Source of the DNA: Vitis vinifera
Taxonomy: Eukaryota > Streptophyta > Magnoliopsida > Vitales > Vitaceae
Length of the DNA: 64,000 nt
Direction of reading: 5' to 3'
Assembly (NCBI RefSeq): GCF_030704535.1
Contig: NC_081822.1
Span: forward strand, 36,168,001 to 36,232,000
Numbering within the stretch: position 1 is the first letter of the stretch; the number at the start of each line of letters is the position of its first letter. A model generated the notes under the pieces. The model ran no database searches and was not told the DNA's origin. It saw only the letters and a list, made by a program, of their open reading frames with translations. Below are positions 37,491 through 51,802 of this stretch, in pieces. A program made the position numbers and the translations under genes.

Positions 37491-40125
37491 TGATCATAAC
37501 TTCTCTAATGATTAACTTTGTTATCCTTTAGTGGTTCTAACTACTCTAATTATTTTCCCCAATTCAAGGATTAGGTCATTTGAACCTTTTTATTGAATCT
37601 AGCAAATATTTCCCATGATTCTAGGAAATGGGCGAGGATGATTATTGACATTACTAGAGAGATCTCATATTGTTGTAGACTCCGGGAAAAAAAGTAAATA
37701 TGTAATTGTGTGGAGTGTTGGAGTAGGTTGGTATAGGGCCCAATGTCTAGAACTTGAATATGCCAATATCATGGGGGTGGACTTTGTGATTTGAAGTCCC
37801 AACCAAAAGCTCTTGGGTCTATTATGGTTTATGATTTAGGGTTTTTTAGGTGTTTGCCTCCCATTTAGGGGGCTAATTTTTTACAAAACGGTAGGGTTTT
37901 AGGTTATTTTAGATCCTTCATCATATGTACTAGCACAACTTTAGCATAGTAGCTTAGCTATTTCAATTGTCCTTAATATTGTAATAATTCCAAATTTATA
38001 AATCAATGATGAATGTTAAACTTAAAGCCCTTGGAACTTTAACTCCTTGAGATGCATTGCTTTTATTAATTAATTTCTTAAGTTTAATCTATCCTAATCT
38101 TGATATTATTAAGTTTAATCTACTCTAATCTTGATGTTATTGATTGTAACATAGCCATTATTATTATGTTTTAAATGATAAATTTATCATTATTTTTAGA
38201 ACAAGTGGTTACTCTAATTTTGTTGAGAGCTTTTTGTGAATTGGCATCGGGTGGTCTCCAAAGGCATGAAGCCAACACTGCAACAAGAAAAGGGGTGTGT
38301 TGCAACCAGGGTTAATCATCCATGACCAAAAGTTAGAAATTAATGATAACTATAGACTATAATCATTATGATTTAAGATGAGTTGTTTACATGTGACATA
38401 TGATATAAATCTTAAAAACTTATTTGATTAAAATGGATGAATTAATTAGTCTTAAATTTGTAAATTTAATTTCTTTCATGCTTTAATTTGAAAAATAACT
38501 TATTTTTTTTACATAAATATCTTTCAATAGTTTGATTATTCTCATGTATGTTTTTTTTTAAAAATGTTACTTTTACAATAATAAAAAATAAAGATTTTGT
38601 TAATGAAAAATATGGTATTTTTTGAAATTAAAAAAAATAAAGAATTAGATATACAAATTTAATTCATCCCTTTTAATCAAATAACCTAAACTTAAACTAA
38701 TTAAACCAACCAAGAACTTAGACATCTAAAAGTGTACCAATGGAATTTGAAGTATTAGAACAATGATGCAAGTGTTTACATATTGGATATGGAGTCATTT
38801 AGCTATTTTGTCTCTACATAGATTTCCAATCCAAATATCCTTGGAAACAATATCAATCCAAGATTTTCGCCTTGAAATATGTTGCTTGGTACCAAACAAA
38901 TGCACAAATAATTATTAGCTTTTCTATAAATTAAGTCAACCACCCTAGTTGGAATTGGAGAACCACATGTGCACATGGATAACCGCAGACACAAACACAC
39001 ACAAAGTGAAGGAACTATCCATTGATGACATCCCCACTCACATGGAAAAATAAAGCTATAAAAATGCAACCGACTATGGTCACCAAATCTCTCTAAGTTG
39101 AAACTTTTTTCATTTCTTTAGACTTATTTTTCATTTTGGGAAAAGGGTTCAAAAGAAGGACTTCATCTTGGTGGGATCAAAAGAAGCAAGAAAGATGGTT
39201 GGTAGCTAGGCAGCTCCTTTATGTTTATTTGCTTGCTTTCAAATTCTTCTCTCCCAAACTTTTTTTTTGTTTCTTTATTTTTAGAGTTCTTAATTATTAG
39301 TCATTGAGGACATTCAACCAAGAATTAGATAAGATCATATGCAGAGGTTAAGGATATGTTTGATTTTTTAAAACTATTAAGTAAAATAGTTTCTTACATT
39401 TAGTTTCAATATAAAAAAATATATATAAAATAAAAAATTTTGAATTTTTAAACTATTTAATCTTTATATAATAAAATATATATATATATATATATAAATT
39501 TAAAAAAACATATAAAAATAAATATATTTATTTTAAATCATTTTTTTTATCTTTATTTTTATTTTTATTTTTATTTTTCCTTGTATTTTTCTTCAAACTT
39601 TTCTACCCAAATATAGACTAGTCCCATTTGTGGCGTGCTCTCATCTTAATCACTCAAAAAATTAAAGGATACTAAGGCCCCCCTAGCTCTTGCACTGAGA
39701 TCTGCAATTACCAATGGTGCAGTCCATGTGTCTTCTCTCCATTTGCGACTATGCTTGTAAGTGGGAGACAGCCAAGCGATTTACATGGAGAAGAAGAAGA
39801 GGAAGAAGAAGATGATGATGATGATGATGATATTGTTTCACGCATTTTTATATATATATGCATATTCATTCTTGGATGTGGAGGTGTTTGATCAGGTAGT
39901 GCTAGTGTGGTCCAGTCAGATTCCACAGGAAGGTACCCTGAACTTAGAAGAATGAGGACCTAGTTCATTATCATCAGACTGTGTGACATAAAGACGTAAA
40001 GTCTGCATCACATAAAAGGTCTCATGAACAATGAAAATGATCAGCATGTATATGCAGATTGTGCTATCAATATAATGCAAAAAGTTGGCTATATACTTCT
40101 GTAGTATCAGATAGACACAAAAACA
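37491..40125. other. intergenic, no gene supported
   Basis: AT-rich filler with a MITE-like segment at about 39355-39620 (GGATATGTTTGATTTTTT at the left, CCAAATATAGACTAG at the right) and a GAA/GAT triplet run at 39786-39832. The frames across that run are repeat translations (poly-Ser or poly-Met). Confidence 0.5.
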
Positions 40126-40164
40126 ATGTTCTTATCCCATCAAAATGCATCATCTCCAACCTCA

Positions 40165-40730
40165 CTTTTCATTAATTATCCAATAATAGGCTACATGTTA
40201 GTTTGGTCTAATTACTTTATACTTAAATCTCATTTATCTATAAGAAGGCTTGTTTTTTTATGCACAAAGACTCATTTTTTGTTTTTGTACCTCTCTTCAA
40301 TAAATAAATTTAGTCATACACATAAACGACCTAAATTGTTTGCTCAATATGATATTACTCGGTGCCATGACATATTCCTTGATATCTAAATCTTAACCAT
40401 TAAAACATATGGTGAGATCTAAATTATTGAATAAGTTTAAAAACAAATAGACCAAGGTATAAATATACAAACAAATGAAACAAGGGTACAAAAAATGATA
40501 TTTAAAAGTGTATATTTGATACCACCGATTGACGGTGCATTTTCGATGTCTATATATAATCATTTGTTTTTTACCTAGATCTCGTTTACTTATATAAGTG
40601 GACTCATTTCTTTAAATCGAGTCTCATTTTTTTTGTAAGTTCATTCAGATCTTAAGATTTAGCCATACAAATAAAAAATCTAAATTGTTTGTTGAATATG
40701 ATACTACTTGGTGCCATGGAGTTTTCCTTT
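40165..40730. repeat. diverged direct repeat, about 200 bp, two copies
   Basis: 40200-40380 and 40545-40720 share CTAAATTGTTTG.T.AATATGAT..TACT.GGTGCCATG and upstream CTCATTT/GACTCATTT segments at a spacing of about 345 bases. No coding meaning was recognised. Confidence 0.6.
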
Positions 40731-43700
40731 AGAGTTTATCTCTTCATGTCTGTGCCTAACTTGAGATATCCCAACTTCCACTTCACTAATCAAAAGTTGG
40801 GGGTTGAGGGTGTGACGACCCCTAATTGTCCTCATCTTCACGCACCCTTTGTCCCTATAGAGAAAGGACTCGTTGATGTAACTTTCTTTCTTTCAAGCCA
40901 ACTTTTGGCCTGCATAAGAGAGCTAGGGATTCCTTTCCGGAAAGTTGACTGTCCTCTACTTGGTAGACATACTCTGATAAATGATCTACACTTTATATAT
41001 GTATACTTTTGAGTGCTATGCTTTTTTCCCCTCTAAATCAACCTAGCTAGACCGACTGTAGAGCAAATTGAATTTTTACCCAATAGGAATTTCAACCTAG
41101 TGTTTGAGACATGGAAATCCATCAAGACAACTTCAACCAAAAGGTCACACCTAGGAATGTTAATTGCAAATGAAGGTTTTTCTATGCCATTGAAAAACGC
41201 CTTTTGGTATTATATCCAATCAAGGATCATATTAATGATCACAAAGTTTCAGGATTATTTTTAGAGGTCATATTTCGTTCTCATAAAATATTAAACAAAG
41301 AAAAATAAGCATAAAGAAAAAAATGATTTTTTTTCATATTTAATTTCATGAGAAAAAAATCAAATATTATTAAAATTAATTAAAAATTTATACATTTTAA
41401 AATTATTTAATCTTTATTATGATTAAAGAAAAATATTTTATTGATTTTAAATCTTTTTTTTTTCTCTCTATTTTCTTTCCCTCATATATATATTTTTTTT
41501 TAAATTTTCAGAAACTAAGCATAACCTTATAATTTGATAATGATATCATTTTTCTTATCATAGACATATATAATTTTTTCCATAAATAGAATTGATGTGA
41601 ATGAGAAGATTATGAAATTTGGGTCTAAAATAAATTAAGGATCAAAACATTTGGATGGCCATGTGCTTGGTGGCAGCACCCAGCTCCCACTTACTAAGAA
41701 TGATTACATCAGTCTGCGCAAAAAGGTATATACGTGTGGTTGTATGCTCCAGTTATAATATTTGCCTTATGATGCTGCATTAGCACATAAATTGAGTGAT
41801 GGAATAATGGCTAAGGCAAATTCTAGTGCTATAATAAAGTCATAAAGAGAGAAGATTATGAAGATGATCATGATTAAAGCTTCTTTAACATTTTGACTAT
41901 GATTTACCAATTAAAAAGGAAATAAATTAAGCATTTTGACTTGATGTTAGTTTCAACCAGATTCTGTTATCTCAAAAATCAAAAAGTGCAGACAAAATTG
42001 AGTGATTATTTGGGGGCATAAACTATTCAATCCTTGAAACTAAGGTCCACAATTCATAATGCAATGACTAGGAGGCACATCTAGATACAAGTGGGTCAAG
42101 ATTTGAGGTTTTGGTCACCATGATTAAGCTTGGGTTTTACTTTTTTATTCCTTTGAGGTCATTGAAAATTTGGCAAAGAAAAAAAAATTGTAGAAAATTT
42201 CAACCTTGTGACACTTGTTTAACTTCAACTCATTCTTCTTGCAATTTTGGTCTTAGGAATGTAGTGAATTGCATAAATGAATGGTATTTAGGATTTTTGA
42301 AGTTAAGTGATTTTGATAGATCAAGGGGTAGGGATGTCTATTTAAAATTGACCAAAAATTTATTTGACTCGAGATGATGAAGAGAAGGTTCATAGTTGAT
42401 CCAATGTGGCAAACACTTATGATTATAATAGACTACGAGTGGTCACATTATAATTATAATAGACAACGACATCAAAGAATGTAATTTTATTAAAAAATAA
42501 AAAATAAGCAAGCATACAGAGAGAGATCTTTGAAATTCTTATGGAAATAAGAAATACATTTCATTTTTCATTCATTGTCATGTTAGAATAGAATTAAAAT
42601 AAAAACTTAATTATCATAAAAATCAAATCACATTTTTTGTTTGAATTTTGACTCTCCTCTTCTACTTATTATTTTTATTTACTTCTATTCTCATTCTTAA
42701 ATATATTATTATAAATGTCGAGATAAAAAAGTGAAGTTCATAACAAGATAAAAGGCATACCAAATATCTAGAGGGGGTCTTAAAATTCCTATTGGATTTT
42801 CTAGGGCATGTTTGAAATGTTAGAATAATATACGGGAATTGAATGACAACTTTATTCAATTTTCCATTTGAATCACTTGTTAGAATAGAAATTAGAATAA
42901 AAAATCTATTCTCACAAAAATTAAATCATATTTTCACATACCTAAATTTTGATTCCTCTTTCTCACGGAACAATTTTACTACATAGATGAAAGAATTTCA
43001 AAGCAAATGAAATATATATCCTTTACCTTTCATGAGGCTACATAGGAAAGTGGGATAAGATCAGAAGTAGAAGCTTACACTTAGTGCTAAGAACTTAGAA
43101 TTACCAATGCCAACAGGAAACCAAAAATGGAAATTGGCTACTGCATGCCACAAATCTGACTAAAAGGGTTAGAGTGAGGAAACAATCATAGGCATATTTG
43201 AAAAACAGGAAAAACAAATAATGGTGAAAATCAAAATTCATTTGGACCACATGGATGGATAATGCTTTGGAGATTTCTTGTCTGCTTAGCTGCTTTTGTG
43301 CTTTTCATTGCATGCCACGATGCAGTGACATAAAACATAGTACTTATTATTGTATTAGTTTAAGTTGACAATTTTGTTATAAAGATTACGTGTTTAAAAT
43401 TACTTCATTATCACTAAGATATGTATTCAAGAGCAAGATTGAAGAATCAAGGAAGTAGAACAAATTACAGTAATCTTATAGTCCTAGGTTTAATTAATTA
43501 ATAATTGAATTTAATATAAAAATAATTTTTTAAAAAAAAAATAAAACATAGTTCCTTATTGATTTTCACTTCTTAATTTTACTAGACATTTCATTAAAAT
43601 TATTTTTCATAATCTAACTTATCTAAGGAGAGAAAATACATAGAGGGAAAAAAAAACTATTTCGCCATCATTTAACCATTGATCCTAAACTCTCAAAATC

Positions 43701-43800
43701 AATATTTTAACTAGAAAATGAAGAAACGCAGAAGTCATTGATTTGATAATTAGTAGGTATTTCTATAGTCGATAAAAAAAAAACTTTATAATTAGTATAA
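40731..43800. other. intergenic, no gene supported
   Basis: Contains a MITE-like segment (41250-41530, ending CTAAGCATAACCTTATAAT). The frames at 40689-41012 and 42111-42377 have no recognisable family or clear start context. Confidence 0.5.
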
Positions 43801-43804
43801 GAGT

Positions 43805-43906
43805 ATGTTTTTATCATTGCAATAAAGAATGAGAATGGAAATATTTGGATTACTTATGTTTTTATCATTGCAATAAAGAATGAGAATGGAAATATTTGGA
43901 TTACTT
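43805..43906. repeat. 51-bp exact tandem duplication
   Basis: ATGTTTTTATCATTGCAATA begins both units, at 43805 and 43856; the two 51-bp units are identical to their ends (GGATTACTT). Confidence 0.95.
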
Positions 43907-46900
43907 TGAGAAATAAGAATTAAAAAAAAAAATTATTTCATGGAAGCCAAAACTTGCTCGCTAAAGCTCCGATTCCTCTCTTTTACACACTCTACAATTT
44001 ACCTTCATTTTCATTGTATTTGGATCCCAAGTCCTATGTATTGAGTGCATTTATGAAAAAAAAAAAAAAAAGTTAATACTAAAAATTTTTCAATTAAACT
44101 CTCTCTAAACAAATCCGCCCTCAACATGAGAACTAGATCAAAGAAGCAATTGCCATATGCATGGTTGCTTAAAACCATATTAAAGCAAGCATGTGATGTT
44201 CTACTCTCCATTTTAATGCTCTTTCTTTTCCTTCTTTTCCTATATACCACTCCATGTTAATTTAGCTCTATCCGGAAGAGGATCAAAGTGGAAATAACTA
44301 TAGATATATAGAGAGACCGAGAGACAGAGATAGAGAGCTTGTGAATGACTATGTTGTGTGGTTTTGCATCAACAAATGACAATAAATGCTATTATTGTAT
44401 GTCCCAATAACTGCAATAGTGTCATTAGGAATTGACCCATAACCATAGCCCGGCCCTTAGAACTGTGGCCACTTCAATTTGCAGCATAAGTGGCCATTGT
44501 TTGGTGGGATATAATGGCAAGCAAGTATTATCATTCAATCTCAACCTCTCCCTCTCTTCATCTTTTCCCAAACTCGGGAAAAATTCCTCAAGAAAGAAGA
44601 AACTGTTACATCTTCATAATTTCAAATCACTATTTCTTGAAGATGACAACACTATACATACAAAGAGATCATGTATGGAACATAGAATCTCACAAGATTT
44701 TGTTTTTGGTCAGGAGATCATGTTGGAGAACATTGTTTGAAAATTTTATACATATATGTTCCTTGGTTCAAGGAGAGTGCTACATTATGTTATCATAATC
44801 CACTCTACTTGATGTTAATTTTCACTCTAGTGGGGGCTTTTAGATTGAGCTCTACCAGCATATGCTTTATTAGGATCATCATCACCATCATTATCGTATT
44901 AGTTTATCGTATAATGAGTTAGTAGTCGCAAATAATATTTGATACAAATTTTGTCCGATAAAATAAATATATATACATATATATAGATATATATCATGCC
45001 AATTTACTTGGACTAGAGTCCAACTGAGTTTTCAACGGGCTTATAAATAAGCTCAATAAATCAAGGAAATAAACCAAGGGCAGAGCCAAAAAAATGCTCG
45101 AAGGAGGGCAAATCTAACTATTAATTTCAGGGACCGAAAATTAAACAAAAAGTATGTATAGTCTAATGGTAACAAATGACTCTACATATACACAAAAAAA
45201 TTCAATCAAGGCATTAGATGCACTCCTGAAATAAATGGATTGTAAGGTTTGAATGGATTACAACTTCGGGACCTCTAAAAATATAATTGAACGTATTTTT
45301 AAAAATGATTTTTCATTTTTCTTTTTTTTAAAAAAAGAAAATTTTTCTCTAAAGCCGAAAACATGTATGATAATTTTTTGACAATAATTTTTTTTAAAAG
45401 ATTTTTCTAAAAATAGGATGTTTTCTAAAAACATATTTTAAGTGTTTTTAGTTACTATCATTTCTCTTTTGAGGCTGATTTGAAAAATAATTGTATGAAT
45501 ATGGAGAATAATTGAAAATAAAGCATTATATATAGGAATTATTATTAATAAATATTTGAAAATAAAAATAACCAGTTGAGAATATTTTAAGTTTTCAAAC
45601 AGTATTCTAAAAAACATAAGAGAACTATTTTTGAAAACGTTATCAAACAAGCACTAAGGTTGAGATATATATCATATTAAGCTACTAATAAACCAAAAAA
45701 CTCAAGCTGATAGATAGTAAACCAACTATATATATTGCATGTCAACTTACTTAAACCATAGCCCTACCAAAACTCACCATAACAGCCTTGGATGGATGAT
45801 AAGTATATGATTTTCCTCAAACTGTGGCCAGTACTATATTGTGGGATTTTGATTTATGCCCAGTATAGTAATCATCTGCAGCTTGTGAGTGAATGGGTGG
45901 CAACTTCAGAACTAGGCCAATGTCGGTGGGCTGATTTTGAAGTGGACTCAAACTTGTTCCCAAGCCCAAGGGCTATGAATGTGTGTTGGGCTAGTGTCGG
46001 ATAGCTAATTGTACAGGTCCAAGCTACAAAGGAACTGACTTCACCTTAATAATTGTGGGTCAGAAAGAATGTGTATTGGGCCGCTATGAATCACCATAGG
46101 CCCATTTTCCATATCCAGAACTTCAAAGTTTGAGTGGCGTATGGGTTGCTGCTTGGTCGCATATTGGCATATAGTGATTTGACTATCGCTCTTTAATTAA
46201 AAAAAAAAAACAAAGAAGGAAATATTGGTATATATTATTAGTTCATTCTATAATTTCTTCCCTTCCTTAATCCAAAATTCAAATAAATTATTAGAAAATC
46301 TTTCACATTCTTGTGCCGGATAAAAGAATATTGTATAAAATATTTCACATATTATTACGTTTTTTATAAGTAATTTCCTTGTAAAATAAGAAAAAAAAAT
46401 GTTTAAAATGTCTTTATTAATATTTTAGGATATAGAAAAGAAAAAAAAATTGTTATGAAAATGAACATGTAAGATTTATATTGGATATGTGAATAAAAAA
46501 AAGTAAAAACCATGCAATAAGACTTGTTTGATAATTATTTTTTTAAAATGTTCTAAAAAATAGTTTTTTGAATAATTTTTTAAAATCATTCTCTAATGTT
46601 TTATAGAATAAAAATATATTTAAAAACATAAATGATTTTAATTTATTTTTAACATTTAAAAATATACATCTAATATTTTATTTTTAATCATTCTATATGT
46701 TTACATAATTATTTTTTAAAACAATCCTAAGAAAAATAAATAAAAAGAATTAAAACTTATTTTATGAAAACACCCTAAGAACAAAAAAAAAGGAAATATT
46801 TTTTAAATTTTCATTTTTTTTTTTTTTTTTTTTAGGAATAGAAAACTATTCTAAAAAACAGTTATCAAATGACCCTGAATATTTATTTTTATTTTTTATT

Positions 46901-48540
46901 GTTTTTCAAGTAAATAAGCACTTTATTATGTCATTATGTACTTTTTTTTGTTTACGTTTTTTTCATTTTCACATACCATAAATCATAATTAAAATTTCAA
47001 TAAAATTCACATAATATTCTCAATTATTCACTCCCAATCTTTGCCCTTTCTTTTCTCATTCCCAAGCCTTCTTCTTCTTCTTTCTTTCTTTTATTTTATT
47101 TATTTATTTTGTCCTTTTTTCACTTTCAGTTTTCAGCTTTTTCTTCTGTCTCTTCACTTTCCTCTCCTTTTCTGCTCTTCAGCGTATCTCACCAGAGAGC
47201 TTGAGCACTAAGGAGAGATTGTGAGACCTTAAGCACTAAGGAGAGATCTCCCTTTCTTAGGTCCATGGAGCACCTGTCCTTATCCTTAATTACTTACGAA
47301 CTAAGTTGAGAACAAATTAGGAAAAAAAACAAAAAAAATGAAACATTGATGATATTTAGACAAAAATCCCCCAAATATAAAATATTATCAGAAGTTTCAC
47401 TCCTAAGGCTTCCTTAATCATTAAGGAGAGGTCTCCGTGTTTTAAAAATCCATGGGAAGCACATGAATAAAGGAAATAGCTAAATCATAAGTTTCAAACT
47501 CATAGCATCTAATTTAAAAACTTATCAAAATAGTTTGTAAGAAAAATTCTTAAAACTAGTTTTTATTACTTTTAGCAATAAAATTTTATTTGAAAACATA
47601 AATATAAAATACAATTTTCTTCCTTTTTATTTTCTCTATGAATATACTATGTTCTTAAATATTTTTTATATCTTCAAATTTTATTTTCATAATATTCTAT
47701 AAAAATAATTACTTAATATAGTTTTAAATTGCTTTCAAAAGCAATATGATTTTTAGAATAAATTCTTAAAAAACTATTTTAGTAGAAAATTTGTCAAATA
47801 TATTTTTTAAAATAGAAAATTATTTTTAAGAACAGCTCCAAACAAAATCATAATCACTCTTAAGACAAGACAGTGTAATTATGATAATTTAGTAATAGAA
47901 CTAAGAACTTAAATATTAAATAATAAATTAAAATTACAAATCAAACTTATTTAAAATATAACATTGATGGTTAAATCCCTCTACCCAAATGATCACTCAA
48001 CCTAAATTTAGATTATCATTTGGGTTGAGAGAATAGAAAATTTGTTTTAAAAAAATTAAAAATCCGTTGAACCTACTTTTACACACTTCCTTCATGTTTT
48101 CTATTTTTAAAAATAAAAAATAGTAATAAATTTTGTATAAAATATATTAACTCTTATATTAAAAAAAATATGGCTTTACTTTATGTATTTAAATTTTATT
48201 TTTAAAATTTAAGATAATAAATTTGTTTAATATCCCAATTTTTAAAAATCATTATTATAAGTAGAGATAGTAAAGATTTCTAGTATATTATATAAGAGAA
48301 TTTTATATTGTTTAGAAATAATAAAGAAAAGTTGATATCCTAATGACCCATAAGAGAAGTATTTTCCCAATGCTTTATATTGTTATAAGATAACTTATAG
48401 GATACTAAAAGTTTAGAACTTTTCTTACCTTTCATCTAGAACTTTTTTTGCCTTAATACTTTTCAAATAGCAAACTTAAGCAGAAAGTTTTGCTAAAAAG
48501 TTGAAAACTCGAAAGAAAGAAAGAAAAAGTCATATTATTT
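43907..48540. other. intergenic, no gene supported
   Basis: AT-rich, with poly-A/T tracts and segments such as 45290-45660 that resemble MITE-like sequence around 4490-4790 (TTTTTGAAAACGTTATCAAAC-type ends). A short direct repeat, GAGCACTAAGGAGAGAT, occurs twice at about 47202-47250 with a third relative near 47417. Confidence 0.5.
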
Positions 48541-48676
48541 GCCAAGTTATCTCACTGTGGTCTTTAGTAAAGTCAGCAAAGTATAAAGAATTTGTGCCCT
48601 ATAAATTACAAAGAGAACTCTTTCGGCTCTCCCTCCAACTCTCAAACCATTTGCTTCAGTTTCTCATCAGCTTCAG
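48541..48676 (+). promoter_or_regulatory. proximal promoter and non-coding first exon of copy D
   Basis: TCTTTAGTAAAGTCAGCAAAGTA (48561-48582) matches GCTTTAGTCAAGAGTCAGCAAAGTA before copy F and the CTTTAGTCAAGTC box before B. CTATAAATTA near 48600 is a candidate TATA box. The leader TTTGCTTCAGTTTCTCATCAG ends CTTCAG at 48676, followed by donor GTAAAT. Confidence 0.65.
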
Positions 48677-48869
48677 GTAAATCCATTAAATTACACTTCT
48701 CCTTTCTCTTCATTCATCCTAATTTATATTTTTTTTAACATTTTTTTGGGATACTCTCCGGGAACCAAACATAATTTTATGCATGGCTGCATCTATATCA
48801 ATCACCTTAATTAATTAGAGATGTGGTTGTTTTGTTCTAATTTTGTGGCTGTGAATTGAATGGTAGATC

Positions 48870-51802
48870 ATGGATGCGACCAGTGTGGCAGTGCATTGTT
48901 ATTGGAATGGGAGAGTGAAAAAGGAAAGCAAGGATGTTGATTATGAAGGTGACAATGTGAGCATGATGCCTATAAACCTCAACTATGGAACTACGTATGC
49001 TGAATTGTTGGATAAAATATGTACAATCACAGGCATTGACAGATTTGATTTTGAGTTTAACATCGTATGCAGATACCCTATTTCTTCACGGGAATATAAA
49101 CCCATCCCAATAAAGAATGATGAGGCTGTGAAACTTATGTTGGAGGTGCCAATCAGGTCTGGGGTTTCTTGTGTAGAAATATATTTGGAGAGTAATGCAG
49201 TCTCCTTTCCTGTTGAAGCAAACGCAACAGCAAATGTGCAAACATCTCCTTCGATTCGTTTGCTAGAACAAGAGAGTAATGCAGTCTATGGAGTTAATGA
49301 TGGTTTAGCTGATAAATTCCTGTCCAAGGATGGCTATGGTAACACATCTATACGTAGGCTTTTGACTTGCATTATTGTTAGAAACTATGGGGAGGCATCA
49401 TCTAAGAATTCAAACGATTTTCCTACATATGATGACAAGGAGGTATATTACTAAATGATGTTCTTGTTAATTACTTTGTTTTCATGCATATCAATGACAT
49501 TAAATTGTTCATGCATTTTTTTTCTCAATAGAAATAATCCCAAAATAAATGGATTTCATCATATTAAAAGTTGGTTGGACATATAAAGTATAAAAAACAT
49601 TTTTGAAAAAAAATTATATGTTTGATAAAATTTAGAAAATACTTTAAATAAAAATACTATTAAATGTATTCTAAATAATTTTAAATACTTTTGATCAAAC
49701 ACATCACTCTAGAAATTAACCTGGAGCTCATGAATGAATTAAGAAAATGCAAAGTGGGAGAGGATCATTTGATGCCATGAAAAAAGTATATGGTATTGGA
49801 AATCATCCCAAATTCCTAACTATTTATATTTGTCTCATAAAAAATATTGCATAGAATATCTCTTAAGTTGTTGATATGTCATCATAATTTTTATTTTTTT
49901 TGTATAGAATAAAAGATGTTAATAAAAATTGAGGAAAAAATTTATAAGATGGACACGAGTATATGAAGATTATACATGATAGATAGAAACATGGGGAAGA
50001 GTGTAAAACATCCAGTGGAATAAAATGGCTGATGGTTTATGATTTAGAGAATAAATATAAGAAATATGAAAACATATAATATTTCAAGACCTAATAGTTA
50101 CATATGATTTTCGTTATCCTCTATAATATTTTATATATTATAATATAATGATATTTCTCATCTACAAATATAGGTATGATTGGTCAAATTATGATAAATC
50201 TTTGCATGCAATTGATTTATATATATATATATATATATATGTTAACACGGTTGCTTTAAAACTTTTATTGGCACAACATAAATGATTTATCATATGTTAA
50301 TTTTTATTTCATGATAAATATCCTCTCAAATTGTAAAGTTTGAATCAGTTTTGTTATAGTTTTTTTTATATAATGAATGACGAATTTACTCCTATTATAT
50401 ATTTAACATTTTTATGTTTTAAGGTTTTCTTTTTAAAGTGTATGATCGCAATTGAGAAATATTTTATTTTTTTTTCATAATTTCGCTATTGTAGTCCTTT
50501 TCATTTCTTTTGATTAATAGATTTTTGAGTATTGGTATACTCTTAGGCGGGATCACATTGATTATTAAATCATGTTTTTTCTTTTTTTTTTGACTCGTGT
50601 GTGGTTTGGTTAATATGTACAAATTTGAAATTTTCCATGCTCAGATGGGGGGACGAAAGTGGGAGGACTTAAACATGGACTGTTTGGTGAATGTGTTTCA
50701 CAAAGTGGGGATAGAATCGTTGTTGTTGGATGTTCCCCGTGTATGCAAGTCATGGCATAAAGCGAGCCTCGATCCCAAGTGTTGGGAGTCTCTCATTTTT
50801 CCTGAAGACATCAGGTGTAAAATATGGGACAACGGTCGCTTTTCAAAAAGGTTAATGATGGAATACCAAGAAAATTTCTCATCCACTGCGTTCATAAAGT
50901 TTGTAATAGACCGTAGTCGTGGACGTGCCACTGCACTTGGGCTCCCTGGCTGCTGCACCGAAGAGGCACTGGAGTATGCTGCTAACGAGTAAGTAATCTA
51001 AATTTATCTATCAAAATAGTGCAGATAAACAAAAAAATACACACGCACAAGTAGAGGCAAAAGCTCAAAAGTGTTACAATTTTTTTATGACTGCCTCTAT
51101 TATATTTTGAGGTTAATTTGGTTTTTATCCAGTGGTTCTATGAAGAAAAACCAGGGGTAATCAACGACCATTTCTCGGATTTTTACATGCATTATTCTCA
51201 TCTGTCTTAGCATAGGTTGCTTTTCCTCCTTTTCCTTTACATCCTCCGCATTGCCAACAAAAAAATAAAAAAATAAAAAGAATTATCCTCTTGCAGTGTG
51301 AAATCCTAACGAAATCATTCTTTCCTGCAGGTGTCCTGAACTAAAGACTTTGAAATTGAATGCTGATCTACCTAACAAACAACGAAGAATTATCCCAAGG
51401 CTGATACCAAAGTGGAAAAATCTGGAAGTTTTGGTCCTCGACAGGAGACATAGGATGAGGGGAATTCTAGCCCAGATTGCCCTTCACTGCAATAACTTCA
51501 TGAGGCTATCAGCTCCAGGAATCAATGTTGGCTACTGGGAAGCATCAGCCATTGTCACCTTACTACCAAACCTTAGGTACTTGGTTCTAAAGGGGGCAAC
51601 CATTCGGCAGAAAAGGGTAGTGATGATCTTGCAGGGCTGCAAACAGCTTGTGCATTTAGATGTCAGGGGCTGTACTGGTTTTGATGAGGATGATGCTGAG
51701 ATTCTGGAGCTTGCTTCTCATATTCCTTCCTTCATGTGTGAAGGTTCGCGCCGTAATGGTCACTTTCCCTTAAAATGTCTGTATGAACCTTTGCCACATT
51801 GA
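48870..51802 (+). CDS. PB1-like (MULE transposase N-terminal type) - F-box - LRR fusion protein, copy D
   Basis: Coding exons are 48870-49442 (191 codons, phase 0), 50645-50988 and 51331-51802, giving 462 residues; all borders are GT-AG. A TAG acceptor three bases before the ATG joins the leader. Residues 8-110 form the PB1/ubiquitin-like domain: HCYWNGRVKKE, YGTTYAELLDKI, ITGIDRFDFEFNIVCRYPIS, YKPIPIKNDEAVKLMLEV and CVEIYLE. Known MuDR-family transposases begin with the same pattern (tyrosine-rich strand, RYP, PLPI.NDEDV..M.EV, EIY.E). The DNA-binding, catalytic and SWIM parts of a transposase are absent. An 80-residue Ser/Asn-rich linker follows, then the F-box (KWEDLNMDCLVNVFHKVG, LLLDVPRVCKSW) and the LRRs (IALHCNNFMRLSAP, LPNLRYLVLKG, ILQGCKQLVHLDVRGC, AEILELASHIPSFMCEGS). 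The C-terminus is altered relative to F. Predicted role: SCF substrate receptor with an added interaction domain. Confidence 0.85.

Noticed and set aside
39708-39955. Opposed open frames of 64-72 codons
   Set aside because: They are translations of a GAA/GAT microsatellite (poly-Ser, poly-Met) with no conserved flanks.
41764-41785. TTATGATGCTGCAT resembles the end of miR172
   Set aside because: Only the last 12 bases match and no star strand or hairpin was seen.
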